Source of the DNA: JBBIKU01 sp037445245
Lineage (GTDB): Bacteria; Chloroflexota; Anaerolineae; Anaerolineales; Anaerolineaceae
Reading direction: 5' to 3'
NCBI GenBank assembly: GCA_037445245.1
Contig: JBBIKU010000065.1
Coordinates: forward strand, 1 to 13,124
Length of the DNA: 13,124 nucleotides
In this document: one piece after another, positions 12,975 through 13,124 of the stretch
How positions within the stretch are numbered: position 1 is the first letter of the stretch
Layout: each line of letters starts with the position of its first letter
Position numbers and translations under genes: made by a program
Notes under the pieces: generated by a model
The model's database searches: none
Told to the model about the DNA's origin: nothing
What the model saw: only the letters and a program-made list of their open reading frames with translations

Positions 12975-13124
12975 GTCGTTGAAGAATCATCTGGAGGGGA
13001 TTTAAACGGATCGTAACCTCTAAAGACCGATCCTTGTGGATGTAAATACATCGTAAAGTAAGCTTTTGGCAAAAGCAAGCATCTGGTAGAAAATAGCCAG
13101 ATGAACAAACAACACATACAACTC
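12975..13124. other. Non-coding end region with several dyads
   Basis: No convincing gene is seen in the last 150 bases. Four short inverted repeats are packed here: GGATCG/CGATCC (13008-13013 and 13028-13033), GATGTA-AA-TACATC (13039-13052), GCTTTTG-G-CAAAAGC (13062-13076) and CATCTGG/CCAGATG (13080-13086 and 13097-13103). ATCGTAA occurs twice (13010-13016, 13050-13056) and CATCTGG also occurs at 12988-12994. None has the T run of a classical terminator. The region may hold the operon's end and the control region of a gene beyond the window. Confidence 0.45.

Noticed and set aside
1..13124. CRISPR arrays, insertion sequences, tRNA or rRNA genes, integrase attachment sites
   Set aside because: No regularly spaced repeats, transposase or integrase frames, tRNA-like cloverleaf with GTTCGA-type arm in context, or rRNA sequence was recognised on either strand.

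Overview
The window is a 13.1 kb stretch of a GC-rich bacterial chromosome, apparently from a draft or metagenome assembly, since it contains a run of ten Ns. The best guess for the source is a Chloroflexota bacterium of the Anaerolineae type. This rests on remembered resemblance of NadE, the small membrane protein and the bacterial–archaeal mix of mevalonate genes, and is an inference only.

Left part (1-6607, + strand). The C-terminal end of an ABC-2 permease (1-369) is followed by an AT-rich control region (370-573) with dyads, an extended -10 promoter and a leader that can fold. A run of genes follows: a divergent Lgt-like membrane protein, the first ~50 codons of a carbon-nitrogen hydrolase, NAD+ synthase, an ABC-F ATPase and MutS2. 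The hydrolase is cut short just upstream of the N run and is fused in frame to nadE, so deletion or assembly error is suspected. ABC-F and MutS2 both belong to families that act on ribosomes.

Middle part (6608-8760, mixed strands). A small two-helix membrane protein (-) is divergent from dtd (+), with good -10 boxes for both between them. A PIG-L/LmbE deacetylase (-) follows. Head to head with it lies the C-terminal half of a UPF0173 metallo-beta-lactamase-fold hydrolase whose N-terminal metal site is missing.

Right part (8761-12974, + strand). This is the early mevalonate pathway: class II HMG-CoA reductase, archaeal-type HMG-CoA synthase, a thiolase homologue and a DUF35 zinc-ribbon/OB protein. 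In archaea the last three form one complex that passes acetoacetyl-CoA from thiolase to synthase. Here the reductase and synthase keep their catalytic residues, but the thiolase has lost all three of its own: the nucleophilic Cys is Glu83, the His of the HDAF motif is Ser283, and the His of the GHP motif is Asn333. The rest of the fold is well kept and the gene is tightly coupled to its neighbours. It therefore looks like a retained, non-catalytic pseudo-thiolase, possibly a structural partner in the synthase-DUF35 complex. This is the most interesting observation in the window.

The last 150 bases hold no gene but several short dyads.
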